A stretch of DNA of 64,000 nt from Anas platyrhynchos (Eukaryota; Chordata; Aves; Anseriformes; Anatidae), in assembly GCF_047663525.1 (NCBI RefSeq), contig NC_092601.1, positions 15,151,501 to 15,215,500 of the forward strand, given 5' to 3'. A program made the translations under genes and the position numbers. A model generated the notes under the pieces. It made no database searches, had not been told where the DNA came from, and was given only the letters and a program-made list of their open reading frames with translations. Positions within the stretch are counted from its first letter, which is position 1. The number at the start of each line of letters is the position of its first letter. Below, in pieces: positions 49,916-62,339 of this stretch.

Positions 49916-52900
49916 TGTCTCCATGTGCTGTCTTTATCTGGCTTGGAGCACTCCTTTGGGGTTTCGAGTGGGCTTTGCTGCACAGGTGAGCAGTTATTTC
50001 TATAACCTTACAGCCTTTGAGTGTTTCATCTCTTCTGTAAGGTTTGGCTGAAATTGGCCAATAAATTTGGGTGTTATTGGGGCAGGAGGAAGAGTGACTG
50101 AGAGTGATGGTGCTGTCATAAGTCATCTATCCCTTAGGAAATCAGAAAGGTCGCGGGCACACTTCTTGCTACACTGGTTATTTTATGGATCCTTTACAAT
50201 TTTGTTTACGAACCTTTCCTCAAGGCTCGGTGCTGAGCTACCCCTGACGCTGCCTGACAGATGTGTTCTCTAGAGGATGGCGGGGAGGAGAAGGGATGGA
50301 GAAAAGCGGAAGGCTTCTGCTGCAGGCAGAATGGAGAAGCTGCCAGCATTCCTTTAGAAATGGTGAATTTCTTTCAAAAATTCTTTTTCCTTTTGGTAAA
50401 AAGTTAATTAGTTATTGATTTTGCTGTTGACGGAACGAGGGCCTAATGAATGGTCTTTTACCAGCACTTCCTTCACTCCTAATTGGGATTCTCTGCTAGA
50501 ATCTCAATGAACTGCTTGCAGGGTGCCCAGCCACAGCATTTACAACCGAGCAGCAAGCCCCCGTCACCCCCATCACCCCGTGCTGACCACAGTGCTGTCA
50601 CATCCCCCCAGGACTCATTAGGGGACAAGGGCAGGACTGCCTGGTTGCACACCTCAGCCCTGCCAGCACCTCCTTTGAAGAATTGTGAATGACCTTGGGC
50701 TGTGCCTATCAAGCTGAAAGCATCAAGGCAGGTAAATGAGCAAACAGCTCATGGAGTGGGGCTGGAGTTTAAAAGCATCGTGGAAATGGAGGATGCAGCA
50801 TATGAACGGAGAGCAGACTTCAGGGGGTTGGTGCAGGATGGAGCAGAGGCTCAGTGTGAGTGACACAGTGGGAGAGGAGAAGGAAAACGGATGAAGGGAA
50901 CAGCTGAAAGCAAATTGTGAGGGTGGTGGATGGGAAGAGGAATACGAGGGACAAAACAAGGGGGCAGATCAATGGAAAGGCAGAGGATTATGTGCCTGGT
51001 ACAGACCTGGGTGCAGAACACAAGGAGTGATGGATGGACGAGAGCAGTTTGGAGGGCAACATGTGGGGGATGTCCCAGTGGGGACTGCTGGTGCTGGGAG
51101 AGGAACTGAGGACCTGTAGAAAGGAGGAATGAAAGGAGAAGTCTTACTGGGTGAAGGATGATGAGCAACGATCTACTCAGGGTTTTCACTCTTTGTGATT
51201 TTGTGTTTTCCCTGTGGACACAAGGTCCCTGGCTTTTCTCTGTTGCTTTTTGGGAATTTCCCAGAATTCAGTCAGGGACAACACGTTCAGTCTTTTCACC
51301 ATCTTCCCCAACATTAAAATCCAATAAATTACACAAACCTGCTGCTGAGAAGAAGAGCTTTGATATCAAGGGGTGGTATTTGCTGTGGAAAGTCATGACT
51401 TTTAGGGAGAAGCGTGTTTTGTTATGGAGAAATGAGGAGTTTGTAGCTTGCGTCATCACAGGCACCAACACTGCGTCAGGAAAGGGAGCTGGGTTGTGTG
51501 GCCCATTGTGATACATTTTAAAAAGTCACGAGGGAGGCAGGGCAAAGCTTTTAAAATATTGATTGTTCTGCCCCAGGGATTGTTCCTTTTGTCAGTGAAT
51601 CTGGCAAGGAATAAAAGAAAAATAGTCAAGTCCTCTGACGGATGAGATATGAAGCCTCTGCTACCAATACCCAAGGTTATTTCTGGACAACGAGGACAGA
51701 AAACTGATATCTTTTTCTTTTTGGTGGGTAGGAAAGGGGAAGAGATGTCCCTACAATGCAGCATCCTCCTAATACTCACAAAAGCAGTAACAATGAAAAC
51801 TATTCATTGCTGATAATATAATCACATGCAGACACAATAGATTTATTAAGCACATGATTGAATCCAAGAGACAGCAGAAGTAAGAGGATTCCCACGAAGA
51901 AATGCACACAGGGACCAAGCAGCTGGCTCCCAGAGTAGTGTGGAGGTGAAGAAGCACCAGAAGATCGATCTCTGCCCAGTGGTGCTTGGGGCAGGGTGGC
52001 AGCAACCTAACTCTGTGATTCTCAAGGTTTAGGATTAGCACTGTGAATGCAGCATGGCACACGTATTGCAGCTGGGCTCCTTGGGCTGCTGAAGGAACAG
52101 AAGGAGAACATTCATATTTGCATCCTGCCTCCATCCCTGTGGGTTTTAGGGTGAAGGAAAATCCCAAATCCTCTCTCTGAGCTTGCCCACTAGAGACCTA
52201 ATTCTTCCCATATTCCCCTGGCAGGGATGTTTTGAGGATAAAAATCACTGGCTGTTCAATGTTTTGCTAATTGCTTCTGGTTATTATTTTTTTTGTAACT
52301 AATATTAAAGTTTGTTTGCTCCTCTGTGCAAGAGCTCTGCCTCTAGCTGTATCTGCCCTGACTGAAACGTGGTGGCTGCCGCTAGAGTAAGCCAAATACT
52401 TCATGTAGATGTTACTTTAATCTCAGCATAAAGGGCACAGCAGAGATTTGTTAAGATGCCTTTGTTATCCTGAGAAGCTGAGCTGCCTTGACAAACTCCT
52501 ATCTCTCTCCTACAGTCAAAACTGGAGCAGCACTTAGCAAATGCCAAGGAAAAAGCTGCCCAGACAGAGGGGCTTTTACCCAGACAAATCAGCAGGGATT
52601 AGCAGCAGGAGGTGCTAAGGCTGCTCTGCAGGCCCCATGAGCTTGAGCTTGGCAACAAGAGCTGCAGGCCAATACACTGCCTTCTGAATGCTTGCAAGTG
52701 CTTTGAAGGGAAAAAGTATAGGAGCTTTGGATGAAAAGCAGATACGGAGCTGTCTTATATGTAGTGGAAACTGGCTGGTGTTGCTGCAGGGCAGGTGACT
52801 CCCAGGCTGCATTCCCCCACCTCTCTAGGTTCCCGCAGGAAAAAGCCAGCTGCACACTTCGCTGCTGTTGTGAGCCTGGAGACCTTGAAGGAATTGCTGC

Positions 52901-55900
52901 CAGCACCAAAAGCATCTCCCTCATCCCAGCCAGTCGCTGTTCCAGAGCCCAACACAGAGACCCTGGGAGTGAAGTCTCCTCAGCTGCCTTATGTGAGGAG
53001 GATTTGCTCAAAATGAGGTGTCCAGGGGCCAATTCACCCCTGAGAGCTGGATGAAAATCAATATAAGTATCAGGAGTCTGCTGCCAGAGCCTGCAGCTGG
53101 GGGCCAGCTGTGCTCCCCAACCAGGTGAGTGCTGAGGGCTGGGAGATCCCCGCTGTGAGGACAGCCAGAAAGAGAAGATCTCAATCTCTCAAACCAAACT
53201 CCCACAGGGTGTTTCTTCCTGATGGGAACAGACTGAGCAGGAGGCACAGGCACAGTGGAGCTACGGTGATTTTTACATAAAGAGAAACACAGCACCAATT
53301 GCAGTACCAATTCCTATCACTCCCCATTCAGGCAGGGGCCACAGAAGAGCTGGTGACACCGTGCATCAGCTCTGTTGCAATCATAAAGAAGTTCTCCCTG
53401 GTTTTGGTAGAGGGGACTCCACCACCAGTGCTGCCAGGAGGCATTGCTCAGGAGAGCAACTCTGCCTGTCAAAGGACGGGTCCTACAGAAGCAAATCAAG
53501 GGTGAGTACCTGAAATAGCAGGCAGCTGGCTCAAAAGGCACTAGGATATTCTTCAGCAGTTGCTCTGTTACCGTCTGAACCTGAAGAGCTGTAAATGCAA
53601 CACAAACTGTCCACTTGGGAAAGCAGTCACACGGGTGTCTGTTTTACAGCCAAGTCTGAAGCCTTTTTTTTTTTCCCCAACAGATGACATTGGCAATACT
53701 CCAGAATGAGTTACACTCTGTCAAGCCTCTTAGCCAAAAAAAATCCTTTTAGGAAGAGAAAATAACATGTTCAGAGGTGTTCATAATCCTAGTTTAATCC
53801 ATGTTCAGAGTACAAAATTTAATCTGAATCAGCCATGTGACAATGCACTGCTTCCACTGAACGCATTGCCTTGGGAAATTCTCAAGACAACGATGTGCAA
53901 ATCTCGGGCCCTTGCAGATCTCACCTCTGCTGAGCTCATGGCAATCCGCTTCTTTCCTTTCTGACCAGCAAGGAGACTCAAACCGAAGCGGAGAAACTTG
54001 GTCGAGTTCTTCACTTCCCTCCTGTGCAGGGCCTGCAGATGGTGCCAGCAGCCGCCAAAAGCAGCGGCTTTTCACCCATGTGGGGAAGGAGCAGAGGACT
54101 GGATAAAAGTCACCAGGGGAGCAGGACTGCTCCTGGCCCTAAGGGAGTGCAGTCTGGGGACTGTCAGAAGTAAGGGAAGTGGGTGCAGGGGTAGCATGCC
54201 TTAAAATCTATTTCAGCTTGTGTTGTGATGCTGGAAAGCAGAGGGAAGGTTAGCAGAGAGGGACCTTACATTTGGACGTGGCTTTCTCTATACCCCTACC
54301 TCAAGTCTTTCTTCTGTACTGCGTGCTGTAGCTGTTAGCTTTAATTAAAGACAACTAAGGTGTAAACAGAGTCCAAGAGAAGAGGAAAACATCTTTTTCC
54401 CAGCAGTGTTCTCCTCCCAGATGTCAGCGTGGAGCCCAAGCTGCCTTTCTCCCAGGAAAAAGGTGTGGATGCCACCCATGCGCCCAAAAGGTTCCCTGAT
54501 TATTCAAACCAAATGTAAATGCCTGAGAAACACCTTTGGTTTTCTTCCCTGCTGTCCCCGTGTGTTGCTGTAAGGTGGGGAGGTGCAGTGCACGCCTGGA
54601 ATGCTGTTTGGGTGAGCAGATGTTTGGCTGTGAGAGCAGCCAGACACTGCTCTAAGCTCTTTTCCACCTAAGTAGCATTTTGGATCGGACTGCAGCCAGG
54701 AGAAGCAGCATGGTGATAGGTGAAGACCCTGATAAGAGGTGACCTGGAGGTCAATGGCTGAAATGTTTTTATTTTTGGAAAAAAAAAAAAATAAAATCTC
54801 CAGTCAGCATAAGGGACTTTTTAAATTTTTTAAGCGGGTTCCTACTTTTTAAAGATGTTTCAAATAAAGTGCTTTCTCCTGGGTCTGCCAAAGTGTTTAA
54901 GATGCCAGTCTCTGGTAGGTCCATGCACTTCTCAAACAGTTCAAGAACATATTTACAGCTGCAGCACTCGCAAAGAATTCTCCTACGTGCTCTTTCTCAC
55001 TTGCTGTGACACCGCTCACCTTCCCTATCCCTCAGCCTCTTGCTTTGCTACCTGTTCAGAAGATGAGGGATAGTTCACTCCAGGGCTACGGAAACTTATT
55101 TTACTTTGTTTATAAAATGCCATAAACTGTTGAAGTGAGATGCAATACAAGTGCATAAACTGGCATAAGAAGGCGGCTGATTTTCCTAATTAAACAGGAA
55201 GAAGCAGGAAGAGGTGCAATTGCAAAATAGAACGATCAGGAAAACCTGTCTGTTTGCTTATCTATTTCACCTAAACAAAGATATAAAAAAATGGCTGACA
55301 GATAAAATAAACCCAGTGTGTGTGTAAAACAAACCCAGGCCAGCCAGTCTCGAGCCAAGCCGCTATTTACAAGACCTCACGTGACCTGCAGGCACTGAAG
55401 GACCAAAAACGAAGGAAAATCAAGTTTTCCAAGTGCACACATCTCCACTAAATACCTTTGGGCTGAATCACCATGAAAAGTTGCAGTGTTCAGAGCTATT
55501 TGAAGCAGAGACTGGCATGTTTGAGTCTAATGCACGGCACTGAGGCTCCATCTCTATATGGGGGTTGCGTAACAACGGTTTGATAATTTGCCATGACTGT
55601 TGTAAAGAGCACGGGACTAACGATGTGCTAATTTTCCTGTTTGTAAAACCTATATTTTAAGCCTATGCAAATAAATGTAAAACTTGGCCATTGAGATCTC
55701 AGAGGTGGAATGCGTCAATGTGCTTTGCAGCTTGGAGGATTGCTATAACCGAGGCTCCAGCCCACGTCCCAGACCCAGCTCCTGCACAAAGCAGGGCCCT
55801 GCTCCTTTTCTGGGGATTTGGTTCTTGGTCACAACGGGTAGGAGCAGAAAAGGGAGTTGAAGCTGTTCTGGGCTTTTCGAGCAGCACTTCCTAGCCGTGC

Positions 55901-56370
55901 TGTGCCCTGCTCTAAAGGGCCCAGTGGGACAGAACCCAAGCAGCTGCACAGTTTCTTTCTCCCCTCAAGAAGCTTCAAGTGGCTGCATGTAAATGTGAGC
56001 TCCAGCACACAGATGCCTCAGGATGCTGTGCTCATGTCAGGACGAGGATGACTGCCCTCACATCCATCTCTGGCTGTCCTGTCCCCGTGCTGTCACAAGA
56101 GAGGCTTCGCTCCTTCTCCCCAAACACTCCCCCACGGGCACGCTGCCTGTGACCAATCTACCAGCACGCCCCCGGCTAACAACGCTCCCCCAGCCTCTCC
56201 CTGCCCAACGGGACGAGCTGGCGAGGCGGCCACGTTTCGGGGAGCCCTGAGGGGAGCCGAGAGCCCTTCCCCGGGTGTCCCCCCCCACGGCTCCGGGGCC
56301 GGGCCCTGAAGGCTGCGGGCGGAGCGGCGCCTGCGCCGCGGCCCTGAGGGGGGACCCCCGGTGCCCGGCG

Positions 56371-56380
56371 TCTCGCGAGA
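56371..56380. promoter_or_regulatory. TCTCGCGAGA element (BANP/CGCG-type)
   Basis: A perfect 10-base palindrome. This motif is a known strong CpG-island promoter element bound by BANP when unmethylated. It is found close to transcription starts, which supports a start site within this block. Confidence 0.7.
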
Positions 56381-56384
56381 GGGC

Positions 56385-56482
56385 CGAGGAGGAGGAGGAG
56401 GAGGAGGAGGAGGAAGGCGAAAAGAAGGGGGAGGAGGAGGAGGAGAAAGAGGAGGAGGAGGAAGGCGCCGCCGCCGCCGCCC
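56385..56482 (+). repeat. GGA/GAG and CCG triplet repeats
   Basis: Interrupted GAG units from 56385 to about 56465, followed by CCG units to about 56482. On the plus strand the GGA part is a candidate RNA G-quadruplex if transcribed as 5' UTR. Confidence 0.85.
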
Positions 56483-56559
56483 GGGCGGAGGTGAGCGCGG
56501 AGCCGCCCACGGCGGGGGCGGGCCGGGCTCAGGGCGCGGGGCTCGGTGCTTGCAGTGGG

Positions 56560-56600
56560 GACGGGACGGACAGACAGAGGGACGGACAGAGGGACGGACG
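56560..56600. repeat. GGACGGACAGAG-type tandem repeat
   Basis: About three imperfect copies of a roughly 12-base GGACGGACAGAG unit, in the intron side of the CpG island. Confidence 0.75.
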
Positions 56601-56750
56601 GGCCCTCCGGTGACTCCATCCCGCCGCCAGCAGCAGCCCCCGCTCTCCCATCAGCGCCCAGCCCGGGCAGCAGGTAGGGCTGCACGGCCCCGCTCGCCTT
56701 CCCCTCGGTGCCTCCACCCCCACCAAATCTCCAAGCTTTGAGGCAGCTCC

Positions 56751-56808
56751 TGTCCCCCTGTCCCCCCTCCTGTCCCCCTGTCCCCCCTCCTGTCCCCCTG
56801 TCCCCCCG
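56751..56808. repeat. 20-base minisatellite, about 3 copies
   Basis: Unit TGTCCCCCTGTCCCCCCTCC at 56751-56770 and 56771-56790, with a third diverging copy to about 56808. C-rich on the plus strand, so the opposite strand is G-rich. Confidence 0.9.
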
Positions 56809-56900
56809 GGCTGTGCCCCGAGTCCCGGCCGCCTCAGGACCCGCCACCTTCAGCCCCCGGAGCACAGGCTGGGAGCAGAGCCCCTGGAGGAGCGGCTCCC

Positions 56901-59900
56901 ATCGCGGTCATGGCTCACCCAGCACGGCCAGCCCTCACATCTGAACTTTAAAAGAGAAAAGCTTCAGAGCTGGGCTACGAGCAGGAGAAGGCTGCGCTTT
57001 AATAAAGCGTTCCCAGAGCAGACGCGGATGGGGTGAGTTGCAGGGAGCTGCTGCTGGCACACCACAGCTGTCCCAGGGCTGTGCTGCAGGCACCGGGACG
57101 CGCTCAGACTCTTCCGCAGGTGTTAAGGCCGGGAGCTGTGGGAGTGCTTCAGGCTCACAACAAATGCAGCGAGTGAATGGACAGAACGGGCTGCCTTCGG
57201 CGTGTTCCCTGCTGGAAGGGGTAGAAGGATGGTTATGGGGACAGTTTCCTAAAATGGGTGCTAAAAAAGAGGAGCCTGGCGCTGCCAAGGCTGTACAAAC
57301 CAGGCTTTGTGGGAGGGGAGGTGCTGGCACGGCTACCTTGATTAAGATGTTCTTTTGCTGGTCTCTAGCATACATGTGCTAAGCTGGGGTAAAACAGGCA
57401 ATGCAAGCACTTTTTTTTTTCTTACAGCATGCACGTGTGTAGATAGTGAATGATATTACATGGACTAAAACTTCCCTCGTCTGCAAAGTACACCAGATAC
57501 TGGAAAGCTGTTGGAGAAGCAATTTGTTGAGTGATGGCCGAGTGTGTGAAATTCTTTTCTGGTTCTTAGTGCGTTGTAGTTTTGTTATGGATGAGAGGAG
57601 CTCGTTCTTCCGCACCTACAGAGAGGTTAGTTTGGTTTTCCTGCTCCGGAGCCTGCTTACTGCTTGAGCCTAACCAGTACCAGCAGTGTGCCACTACACA
57701 TGCGTAAAGAAGGCTGCATGGGTCAAGTGACTGCTGCTGAAGGAAGGTGCTGCAAGGAAAGTGTTGGTTTAAGTTTTTTTGGTGTGTTTTTAAAAGTTTT
57801 CTTTCCTCCCTGTTGTACCTTCAGAAGCAGCCAAAGCCTGAACAAGCTATCTGACATCTTGTAGCTTCCTGCATTTGAATGAATGGGCCCTAGAGCAGGT
57901 GAGCGGGTGCTTAGTGCCTGATTTGTGGCCTGTGAGTCCTCAGAGGGACCTGGGAGCAGTGTGAGAAGGGCAAACGTGGGGAAATACAGAGCAGAGAGAA
58001 GAGGTGGAAGCTGCGCTGAAGCCTTTGGAGGCACAGTTCTTTAGAAACTATTGGTGTTAACAGATTGGGATTATGTCCACTGTCCCTAGTATGTACCTGT
58101 ACGTGTACATGCTCACTCTTTCATGTTCTGTAGACCTTACTGCTCCAGCAAGGGAACGAGCAGATCTGGAGTTACTTTCTTTTGCGAAGAGAGGCAGCGA
58201 AAGAATGTAGTCACTGCACGGATATGTTGTAGAGAAGACAGGAAGAAAGAGACAGGGATTACTTAAGCTGCCGTTTGCCCTGAGAACAAACGATTGCAAA
58301 CTGGCTGTGAAGTGCAAGTAAGGTTTCCAAATCCCCAAGGAGATGGATCTGCAATAGCTTTTGCAATAAGAGTGCTGGGGATGCATCCCCCCCCTCCTTT
58401 CTGGTTTTAGACTGGAGTTTGAGCAATCTAGAGAGGTATTTGACATGGCAGCTTGTGATAGGAGAGGATGCCAGCAGTGACCTTGCACCTTGGTGTCTTT
58501 TTCAGGCCTGGGATGGAGAGAAGAGTCATTGGTTCGCACCCAGGCCATGCTCAGGTTGGAGATAATCCTGTTATGGCTGTTCAGGAGGCTGTGCAGGATG
58601 ATTATAGCACTTGGTCTGTTTCCCAGTTTGCCGGCATCGTGTCACAGAAGCAGCTTTGTGTGCATCCCGGTGCACATTCTTGTTGGCTGGTGACTTTGGG
58701 TTAAACTTGAATGTAAATTCTTGGCTTCTCCTGGAGGCTTTTCCTTTTGATTCTGGCAAGGGGAGGATGAAGGCACATTCCCTCTGATGTGCTCAGAGAC
58801 CTCTAATTTGTGCTTTCAATCTGGCGTCTTTTATGAAGTGCTCGGAAAGAGGATGTATCGTAGTCAACAGAGTAACTCTGTGTTCTGCAGCAGCTTTCTC
58901 AGGAGGAGAAATTAAGTTGCGTTATTGTTCTTTCCCAGGGTTGCTCTCTGGCACTGACAGAGTCAGTGGAAGCGGAGTCATTTTGATTCTGTGCTGCTCA
59001 CTGCTGCGTGTCTTGGGAAAGCCGAATGCTCTGGCAGGCCTGTGTGCTGCGTCCTGGAAAGCAGGCTCGAGCCCTTGGGGTGCGCTGGGTAAAGCTGTGT
59101 GAGCACGGTGGCTTTAACGAAGAGCATCCTTCCGTTTTCCCAAAGGAATGCATGTGCCTGCCTTGCCACACACAGCGCCTCGCTCGCTTCCATCAGCGCC
59201 ATGAGGGTGATCTGTCTGCGTGGGGCTGGGACAGCTTCGCAGGAATGCTGGCAGGCTGCTGCGCGGCCCGAAGCTGTGGGAGCTGCGGGGTATGGGGATG
59301 GCAAAAAGGGATGCTCTCTGCAGCTTTCCAGACTCGCTCTATTCCAGCCACCCTCAAGGTCTTGAGCGATGCTGGAAGGCCAGTACGTTAGGGATTTGGT
59401 GCGCAGCGGGTACCGTATTCATACAGAATAGGAAGCATTCCCTGTGCTGAGCAGCTAGCTGTCTCAAAAGCAAGAACAGATTCAGGCAAAATGCGAAGCC
59501 AGGAATGTGCCAAGCAGCAGGCTTGGCAGCACCACTCCATTATCTTCTGCTGTTGGACCGAGATGCTTGGCCTGAAGTGCTGACGTACGTATATAATTTT
59601 CCCCTTCCTTAACTCTGTGCTCATCTCTCTGGGTGATTGTTCTCAGATCTGACCCGTGCTCAGCCTTAACTAGATAAATGCAAGGAATTACTGCTGAGTA
59701 ATACCTGCTTCTTGCTCTGCAGGGTACTGTGTGTTATGTCTGCACAGTTCCTCCAGCTCCTTTTAACATGTAGAATAAGAGCCTGACTCCAAGAAACGCA
59801 GTGTTTGGTGTTGCAGCGTGAAACCACGTGGCAGGCTACAGCTACGCTGAATTTCTGGCAATCTCCACCTCCAAAATGTAAATAAATACACCAGGGTGGA

Positions 59901-62339
59901 AAAACCCCAAACCTTCGCTTCTGCATTTTATGTCTTTTGGGACAAACTGAGCCGATACTTTGATATATAACCGTATCTGATACCACTCCTGTTCATTAGT
60001 AAATCCTGGCCCAATGCTTCTGGTCTAGTGTTTGAAGCCAGGACTTGTTAAAATCTGGCATCCCTGAGGCGTAAGCACAGCCATGCAGATGGCCCCTCAG
60101 ACAAGTCAGTGATTTAATGCTTCTGTGAGTTTCAGAGTAGCAGAGCACACTGCCCAGTGGGGGCTACGGGGCTCAGCTCTTCTGTGGACCTGGACTCCGG
60201 GGTTCTTTGCATCCCCATGTGGTGTGGGGTTGGTGCTGTTCAAGAGCTGTGTGTGAATGTCAGCTTTTTGGGGAATGATCTCTCCAGTCTAGGGCGGGAA
60301 GAGAGACCCAGTCCTCATTTTGAAAAGCATTTCAAGGCTGCTGGCTGCTTAAAGTGGTTTTGTTTTCAGAGCTGATGCTGGTAGGGTTTGTGCTGAGGCC
60401 GTTAAACAGAATGGGGATGTTTGCAGAAAGAGCAACTCCTGTCCTAGATCTGTATGTCCTCTTCTGGGTTTATAATCGGGGGCTGGACTGTGCTTGAAGG
60501 GGAGAGGGAGATTGTGGAGCAGCCACATTTTCACTTGGCTTTTCACAGTAAACCTTGCAGAGAGGGTTTGTGTCAAACGGCTGACCTTGGGTTCTCTCAA
60601 AACATCAGCTAGCTGCTCCTTGCTTCGCTGCGTTACTCACCCATGGCTGTCAGTGCCTGCTCCTTAGTCCTGCGGTGCTTGGACAAACCTAGGAGCTAAA
60701 CAGGTAGAATGGGTGCCCTTGGCAGGAGAACCAATGGCACGGAGATTAAATGATTTATGTGAGGTCCTGTGACAGAGCTGGGGGTAAATGGATCATCTGT
60801 GTGAGCCCAAGAGAAGTTATCTGGAAACGTTCCTTGTTTCCTTCTTGCAGGTCTGGCTGCTTGTACCCTCTGTCAGGCACCCAGAGATGCTTCACCTGTG
60901 GCAGCCAGGTGCTCTCAGCTTTTCCCCCAGCTGGTGATGGGAGGAGTGAGCCTCACAGTGCAGAAAACACGCGGCAGGATGGGGAGACATCTCCTGGGGG
61001 AACCTGCAGGTAGAGAGGGGCTGGGAGGCAGCAAGGAAGCACCGGGCAGCAGTGAAGGGATGGGACTGGCTGAAGATAAGAAAATCACTTTGCTCCCCAA
61101 GAAAGATTCTGTTCACTTCCTTTCTACCAGTGATTTCTCACCTGTCTTTGGTGATCAAGAGCTGTGAGGGAAAAGTGAGTCAGAAACATCAGTTATGGTA
61201 AGCTACGGGGAGGTACTGGCTCAACACACAGGCCAGACGCAGACAGATTTACCAGAGCATCGTTAGCCTCAGAAATCATTCAGTTAAAAATAATCGTTCT
61301 TCTAGATTTTTATTGATGCTTGGCTGTTATCGGGGCTGTGTCCCTGTGAGTTTTCACACGAAAACTGTTTGTGTAATCTCTGTTCTTGATAAAATGAAGT
61401 AGCTATCAAGAAATATGGTGGAAGTGACATCTACAGGGTACCTTCACACAGATGAGATAAAACAGTGTGTTGAGTCGGTGATATTCTGTCAACAGGGGCT
61501 GTGTTTAGCCACTCAGGCACTGGCATCTTCGGCTACGTATTTATAACTCTGATAAGGACCTAGTTTTCAGCACAGTGGAGCAGAGCATCTTCACAGGGGA
61601 GACAAGACCACAGTGTGATACCAGATGCTGAAGTCATGGCTCAAGCCCTCTTTCCTCCTGTTGTATTTGAGATGTTTGTAAATCAAGGAGGTCTGAAAGG
61701 TAGTTGGTTCTGTGTACTTTCCGTATACGGTTGCATTTTTGGAATACTCTCAGATTTCTCTCGGAAAACTTGAGGCCTGAAATCTTAATATTTTATTTAT
61801 TTTTTTAAATGAAAACAGCTTCTCATGAAATCATGTGACTCAAGAAGCTTGAGGTTGATGAACAAACCAAGATTACTATGGAAACCAGTAAACTTGTTAT
61901 GCCTCCTTTTGGCCATAAACGCAGAGCTTTCAAGTCAGTTACAGGCTGGATTCAGAGGGCCCCAAAATCCCTTCCTGACTGTGTCCCTGGTTCACAGGAC
62001 AAATGCAATTTTTTGTCCTCCCTGGAAGGAGGAGCTAGTGAGAGCTGAAGCAGAAGACAAAGGCTGTAGTCAGCTATCAGGATGCTTTGAGGTCTGATGA
62101 CCCAATCTGTGCAGTTGTAGAGCCAGACACTATTAAAACTGCCACGGGACGACCTACAGGAGGGAAAGTCAGGCTTTGTCTCCAGGAGAATCAGTGCTTC
62201 TCCGTGTAGTCCCTATGGGTACCTGCGGAGCACGCAGCTCTTCCTGTATAGAACCAGATGGTCAGCCCCATGCAAGGTCATTCTCTCCAAAACGGAGTGA
62301 TTAAGGGATCAATTAACTTTGTTTCTGGTATCTTTCCAG
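56901..62339. other. Probable CHST12 5' intron region
   Basis: About 5.4 kb between the CpG island and the CHST12 coding exon. A possible additional 5' UTR exon at 60851-61009 has a strong acceptor (TTTCCTTCTTGCAG) and a CAG/GTAGAG donor. I recognise no repeat family or other gene. Confidence 0.5.
60851..61009 (+). other. Possible internal 5' UTR exon of CHST12
   Basis: 159 bases flanked by a pyrimidine-rich acceptor and a GTAGAG donor, lying between the putative promoter and the coding exon on the same strand. Only the splice signals support it. Confidence 0.25.

Larger units (their letters stand above)
41206..56149. other. Intergenic region EIF3B to CHST12
   Basis: About 15 kb with no intact gene I can recognise. 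The first 2 kb contain several AATAAA motifs and may include extended EIF3B 3' UTR. Further on lie a 30-base tandem duplication (42689-42735), a repeated TAGTTAATTGCT (44599-44624), a CR1 relic (46239-46335), a kinesin-like relic (about 49540-49915), a purine-rich strand-biased block (about 50720-51190) and some exon-like open blocks (52516-53501). Confidence 0.6.
56280..56490 (+). other. CHST12: Candidate noncoding first exon of CHST12
   Basis: Ends in GGCGGAG before a strong donor GTGAGC at 56491. The 5' end is unknown, so the start given here is a guess near the TCTCGCGAGA element. The exon would carry the GGA and CCG repeats and no in-frame connection to the CHST12 protein. An alternative donor is CAG/GTAGGG near 56672. 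Confidence 0.4.
56150..56900. promoter_or_regulatory. CHST12: CpG-island promoter, probably of CHST12
   Basis: A GC- and CpG-rich block 5.5 kb upstream of the CHST12 coding exon, pointing towards it with a good splice donor at 56491. It contains a perfect TCTCGCGAGA (56371-56380), an NRF1-like GCGCCTGCGC (56327-56336) and GGA and CCG repeats. It is the only CpG island between EIF3B and CHST12, so the link to CHST12 is likely but inferred. Confidence 0.65.

Noticed and set aside
56176-56865. 229-codon minus-strand and 112-126-codon plus-strand frames in the CHST12 CpG island
   Set aside because: Translations of GGA/CCG repeats and GC-rich DNA, with non-ATG or weak starts and no domain.
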